This document shows, in pieces, positions 60,402 through 64,000 of a stretch of DNA of 64,000 nucleotides. The stretch's first letter is position 1; the number at the start of each line of letters is the position of its first letter. The position numbers and the translations under genes were made by a program. The stretch comes from Cystobacter fuscus DSM 2262 (GTDB taxonomy: Bacteria > Myxococcota > Myxococcia > Myxococcales > Myxococcaceae), in contig NZ_ANAH02000024.1 in assembly GCF_000335475.2 (NCBI RefSeq), positions 62,001 through 126,000 of the forward strand, given 5' to 3'. The notes beneath the pieces are model-generated. The model did not search any database. It worked only from the letters and a program-made list of their open reading frames with translations, and was not told the DNA's origin.

Positions 60402-62288
60402 CTACTTGGGCATCACACCGAAGGCCTTGAGCATCGCCACGGCGATGCCCATGAGACTCTCGCCAGCGATGAAGCCCGAGCTCACCGGGAGCACCAGGGC
60501 ATCGGCCAGCTTCGCCTTCTTGCGGCGCAGCACCTCGGCGATGGCCGCGCCGATGAAGAAGCTGATGGAGCTGGCCCCGGGGATGACGATGGACAGCCCC
60601 AGCCCCGACGCCGAGGGGATGAAGGGTCTGGCCTTCTTCGGCGCCCAGCGCTCCAGCAGCACCAGCGCCACGCCCAGGCACAGCCCACACACGGCCCCGA
60701 TGCGCGCGGACACCGGCAGCGCATGCACCCCGCTCATGAGCATCTTCGACACGCCCGCCCACACCAGGGACGAGGGCGCGGGGAACTCCTCGGTGCCGAG
60801 CACGGACGCGTCCGGCACGAGCAGGTTGAACGCGGGCACCACCACCGCCGCCCCCGCCACCACCCCGAAGAGCTGCGCGATGAACTGCTGACGCGGGTTG
60901 GCGCCGAGCAGCCAACCCGACTTGAGGTCCGTGAGCAGGTCCGCCGAGTGCAGCCCCACGCCGCCCGTGGCGTTGGCGCTCATCACGTTGGCGGTGAGGT
61001 TGCCAGGCAACAGGGCGCCATAGAGCAGCTGGGTCACCGGCCCGAGCGCCTTGGTGGGCGTGGTGTCCGTCTCGCCCGTGACGCGCGAGGCGATGACGCC
61101 CATCACCACCGACAGCGGCAGCGCCACCACGCCCGCCCACCAGGGAACCTGGAAGAGGTAGGCCATCAGCGCCACCACCACCGGACCGAGCACCAGGAAA
61201 CCCAGGGGGAACCACGCGGGAGGACACTCGATGTCGGCGAGGGGATCCGCCTCCGCGTTCTGCTTGCGGCCGAACAGGCCCGCGAGCGCCTTGAAGGACT
61301 TGGCCACGCTGCGCCACTGGAAGGCGAAGGACAGCAGGCCCGAGGACACGAGCACCGAGGCCCCCGTCCACAGCGCCCAGCCGTTGATGGCCTTGTAGGT
61401 CACCTCGGGGATGACGCCGCGGCTGACCATCTCCGGCGCGAGGACGCCGTAGGTGAGCAGCGCCCCGAGCAGCATGGACCAGCCCGTCTTGAAGCTCACC
61501 AGCGCGCCCGCGCCGATGAGCAGCAGGCTCAGGTCGAGCGACAGCGTCCACGCCCCCGCGGGCCTGCCACCAATGGTGAAGGGCAGGCTGAGCTTGGCGG
61601 GCAGGTTCCACACGAGCCACGAGGCCTTGGCGTCGCGCCAGAAGGCGATGACGGCGCCGATGAGGCCCGCGAGGCCCAGCGAGCGCGCCTTGCCCCGCGA
61701 GCGCTCGTCATGCCCGTGCAGCGCCTGGAGCGTCTGGGCGGTGGCGGTGCCGGTGGGAAAGGGAAGCTGCTCGATGTTGATGAGCTGGCGCTTGATGGGG
61801 ATGGCGGCGAAGACGCCCAGCGCGGAGATGACGGCGAACCACGCCACCAACCACCCCGTGGGCGGCAGCGCGCCGGTGAGCATCAACAGCGCGGGCACGG
61901 CCGCCATGTTGCCGCCGCCCGTCATGTACCCCGCCGCCGACGCCACCGAGCCCATGGCGTTGTTCTCCAGCGTGGTGAAGTCCTGCTTGAGCAGCCCCAC
62001 GCCCCGCAGCGCGCCAAACGTCGCGAAGGCGAGGATGCACGCGGTGAGCGTGACGCCCAGGCTCCAGCCCGTCTTGAGGATGACGTAGAGGTTGGACAGG
62101 CACATCACCGCGCCAATCAGCATCCCCGCGATGACGGCTCGCACGGTGAGCTGACGCACGCCCCCCTGGTAGACATTCTCGAGCCAGTGTCGCTCGGGAT
62201 CCACGGGAGTGGAGTCCCGCTCCGATGGAGGTGGGGGCTCGGGCTGGAGGCGGAGCTGCTGGGGCGAGGGCGAGACGGGAGAAGTCAT
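60402..62288 (-). CDS. OPT family oligopeptide/metal-chelate transporter
   Basis: 628 residues with about 14 to 16 membrane helices. The early segment AVIAGMLIGAVMCLSNLYVILKTGWSLG and the later GALLPGNLTANVMSANATGGVGLHSADLLTDLKSGWLLGANPRQQF and SSGFIAGESLMGI are highly characteristic of the OPT superfamily. It imports peptides or metal chelates across the inner membrane by proton coupling. The ATG at 62288 has no good ribosome site, so the start is somewhat uncertain. Confidence 0.92.
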   Translation of the reverse strand: MTSPVSPSPQQLRLQPEPPPPSERDSTPVDPERHWLENVYQGGVRQLTVRAVIAGMLIGAVMCLSNLYVILKTGWSLGVTLTACILAFATFGALRGVGLLKQDFTTLENNAMGSVASAAGYMTGGGNMAAVPALLMLTGALPPTGWLVAWFAVISALGVFAAIPIKRQLINIEQLPFPTGTATAQTLQALHGHDERSRGKARSLGLAGLIGAVIAFWRDAKASWLVWNLPAKLSLPFTIGGRPAGAWTLSLDLSLLLIGAGALVSFKTGWSMLLGALLTYGVLAPEMVSRGVIPEVTYKAINGWALWTGASVLVSSGLLSFAFQWRSVAKSFKALAGLFGRKQNAEADPLADIECPPAWFPLGFLVLGPVVVALMAYLFQVPWWAGVVALPLSVVMGVIASRVTGETDTTPTKALGPVTQLLYGALLPGNLTANVMSANATGGVGLHSADLLTDLKSGWLLGANPRQQFIAQLFGVVAGAAVVVPAFNLLVPDASVLGTEEFPAPSSLVWAGVSKMLMSGVHALPVSARIGAVCGLCLGVALVLLERWAPKKARPFIPSASGLGLSIVIPGASSISFFIGAAIAEVLRRKKAKLADALVLPVSSGFIAGESLMGIAVAMLKAFGVMPK

Positions 62289-62358
62289 GTGGAGGCGCGA
62301 GGATAGCGGAACACCTCCTACCCGACGAGTGGGACCGCGCGCCCCCGGGGGGACGGGC

Positions 62359-62841
62359 TCAGTGCGCGCCGCCGGGCCCGTGGGCGTGGCCGTGCTCGAG
62401 CTCCTCGGTGGTGGCCGGACGCACCTCGCGCACCGTCACGTCGAAGTGCAGCGTCTTGCCCGCCAGCGGGTGGTTGAGGTCCACCACCACCGAGTCCCCC
62501 TTCACCTCGCGCACGGTGATGGGGATGACGTCGCCCTCGGCCGTCTGGGCGGAGATGCTCAGGCCCGCCTGGAGCGGCGCATCCGGGGGGAACATGCTGC
62601 GCGGCACTTCCTGGAGTCCGCGCGGATCATGCTCGCCATAGCCCTGGGCGGGCACCACGACGACCTTCTTCGCGTCGCCGGCGGACAGTCCCTCCAGTTG
62701 CCCTTCCAGACCCGGGACGATCTGCCCCCGTCCGTGCATATAGGCCAGGGGTTGGCCGGGCTCGCTCTCATCGACGACCTTGCCATCGCCGAGGTGCAAC
62801 CGGTACTCCAACGAGACCACGCAGTCCTTGGACACCTTCAT
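62359..62841 (-). CDS. slyD: SlyD-type FKBP peptidyl-prolyl isomerase
   Basis: 160 residues. The FKBP fold is interrupted by the IF chaperone insert (VVVVPAQGYGEHDPRGLQEVP). Signature segments are VVSLEYRLHLGDGKVVDES, GQIVPGLEGQLEGLSAGD and VDLNHPLAGKTLHFDVTVREVRPAT. The short His-containing tail (HGHAHGPGGAH) resembles a reduced metal-binding tail of SlyD. AAGGAG precedes the ATG at 62841. It catalyses proline isomerisation and acts as a chaperone in the cytoplasm, possibly with nickel handling. Confidence 0.9.
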   Translation of the reverse strand: MKVSKDCVVSLEYRLHLGDGKVVDESEPGQPLAYMHGRGQIVPGLEGQLEGLSAGDAKKVVVVPAQGYGEHDPRGLQEVPRSMFPPDAPLQAGLSISAQTAEGDVIPITVREVKGDSVVVDLNHPLAGKTLHFDVTVREVRPATTEELEHGHAHGPGGAH

Positions 62842-62933
62842 GTGCGGCTGCTCCTTGAGCTGTCCTGCCAAGAGGGATGAGGGGGGTATGGGACAGTGCC
62901 CGGCCCAAGGCAACCCCACAAGCCTCCGGATGC

Positions 62934-64000
62934 TCAAGAAGCGGACGATTCCGGCCGGGTTGGCGCCGGGGCAGTCTGGTTTTCCGGCGCCGGCTCCCCC
63001 CGGGCCACGTAGACGGCGGCGGCCAGGTCCCCCGTCACGTTGAGCGTGGTGCGGCACATGTCGAGGAAGCGGTCCACGCCGAGGATGAGGCCGAGGCCCT
63101 CGGGGGGAATCTTGAACATGCCGAGGATCATCGCGATGACGGGGATGGAGCCGGCCGGCACGCCCGCGGTGCCGATGCCCGCCAGCACACAGATGAACAT
63201 CACCGTGGCCTGGTTGGCCAGGCTCAGCTCCACGCCGAACACCTGCGCGAGGAAGAGCACCGTGACGCCCTCGAAGAGCGCGGTGCCGTTCTGGTTCATC
63301 GCCGAGCCGGCGGTGAGCACGAAGCGTGACACGTTGCGCGGCAGCTTGAGGTTCTCCTCGGCCACCTTGAGGGCGGTGGGCAGCGTGGCGCTGGAGGACG
63401 CGGTGGAGAAGGCGGTGACGATGGCCAGGCGGCAGTCGCGGAAGAAGGTGATGGGGTTGCGTCCGCCCAGGAAGCGCACGGACAGCGAGTACACGACGAA
63501 CATGTGCAGCCCGAGCGCCAGCAGCACCACGCCCACGAAGGACGCCACCTGAACCAGGATGCCGAAGCCCAGGCGCGCCGTGACGCTGAAGAGCAGCGCC
63601 CCCACGCCGATGGGCGCCAACCGCAACACCCCATCGATGAGCGTCATCAGCACGTCATAGAGCCCTATGACGGTCTCCTTGAGGTGCCGGGAGCCCGGGG
63701 TGTCCGTCACCATGAGCCCCACGCCGGAGATGAGCGAGAAGACGATGAAGGCGATGATGTCCCCCTCCGCCGCGGCCTTGATGGGATTGGTGGGCACCAT
63801 GGAGAGCAGGAGCGCGGGCACCGAGTCTCCGCTCGGCGCGGGGGCCGCCTTCACCACGGAGCCCTTCTGCACGAGCGCGGCGATGGCCTCCTCGCTCAGC
63901 CGGGTACCGGGCTTGAGCGTGTTGACGAGGACCAGCCCGATGAGCACGGCGATGCTGGAGATGATCACGGTGTAGCCCATGGTGCGCACGCCCAGCCGGC
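62934..64000 (-). CDS. Dicarboxylate/amino acid:cation symporter (5' end outside window)
   Basis: The reading frame is open to the window edge, so the N-terminal helices are cut off; about 355 residues are visible. Hallmarks of the DAACS family are AFSTASSSATLPTAL (the Ser-rich re-entrant loop), GSAMNQNGTALFEG (NMDGT-like cation/substrate motif) and GVPAGSIPVIAMIL. A Pro/Glu tail follows. It is an inner-membrane symporter of glutamate, aspartate or C4-dicarboxylates with Na+ or H+. It is 92 bases upstream of slyD on the same strand. Confidence 0.92.
   Translation of the reverse strand, partial: RLGVRTMGYTVIISSIAVLIGLVLVNTLKPGTRLSEEAIAALVQKGSVVKAAPAPSGDSVPALLLSMVPTNPIKAAAEGDIIAFIVFSLISGVGLMVTDTPGSRHLKETVIGLYDVLMTLIDGVLRLAPIGVGALLFSVTARLGFGILVQVASFVGVVLLALGLHMFVVYSLSVRFLGGRNPITFFRDCRLAIVTAFSTASSSATLPTALKVAEENLKLPRNVSRFVLTAGSAMNQNGTALFEGVTVLFLAQVFGVELSLANQATVMFICVLAGIGTAGVPAGSIPVIAMILGMFKIPPEGLGLILGVDRFLDMCRTTLNVTGDLAAAVYVARGEPAPENQTAPAPTRPESSAS

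Noticed and set aside
1-64000. tRNA, rRNA, riboswitch or CRISPR genes
   Set aside because: I looked for cloverleaf-like ends, conserved rRNA segments and spaced direct repeats and saw none I could support; a covariance-model search would be needed to exclude small RNAs.

Overview
The window is about 64 kb of GC-rich DNA (roughly 70% by eye). It has dense, overlapping genes, many lipoproteins and multi-domain sensor kinases. One protein combines an AAA signalling ATPase, GAF and histidine kinase domains, another has TIGR02996-like repeat-companion plus WGR domains, and two Uma2 paralogues are present. Together these fit a fruiting myxobacterium of the Cystobacterineae (Archangium, Cystobacter or Myxococcus relatives). 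That assignment is inferred from gene style; no rRNA or tRNA gene was found.

Layout. 1-8952: the 3' part of a giant signalling kinase, a short-chain dehydrogenase-like protein, a three-gene coupled operon (HEXXH lipoprotein plus two secreted or outer-membrane proteins), and an amino-acid permease. 9000-13000: a patchwork with a propeller lipoprotein closed by a classical terminator, broken genes (polysaccharide deacetylase, repeat-domain fragment), and a TlpA-like protein coupled to a protoglobin. 13222-18920: a TonB-dependent receptor, a YtcJ-like amidohydrolase and a propeller lipoprotein. 19000-24980: an Rpn/YhgA nuclease gene with a candidate internal start, a transposase remnant, a small Cys-rich lipoprotein, a GH78 rhamnosidase with four N-terminal repeats, a sterol-desaturase remnant, and three operator-like palindromes. 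24983-27018: an RsbQ-type hydrolase coupled to a PAS kinase-like protein that lacks the phosphoacceptor His.

27549-44510 is the most interesting part. A forward operon (HAD phosphatase, STM4013, STM4012 and STM4011 families, including two radical SAM enzymes) converges on a long reverse operon. In transcription order the reverse operon holds a NrdG-like radical SAM protein, an unknown helical protein, a membrane protein, a coiled-coil protein, a soluble FtsH-like AAA protease, a small peptide, a 1080-residue protein, a MoxR ATPase and a vWA-like protein. It then continues, 24 and 12 bases apart, into a WGR/leucine-rich-repeat protein (STM4015-like) and an ATP-grasp protein (STM4014 family). 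The first nine look like an FtsH-vWA-MoxR ternary system, a class predicted by comparative genomics to act in biological conflict. Continuity with STM4015/STM4014 suggests that the two systems work together here.

44557-64000: two near-identical Uma2 genes flanking an acetyltransferase; a DUF418 membrane protein; a VOC protein; a small lipoprotein; an M28 aminopeptidase; an HtrA lipoprotein protease; an alpha/beta hydrolase; a sensor kinase with a FixJ-type regulator; a duplicated receiver-only regulator; a cupin; a secreted protein with three exact six-cysteine repeats; a Tat-exported PhoX-like phosphatase; an OPT transporter; SlyD; and a dicarboxylate/cation symporter cut by the window end.
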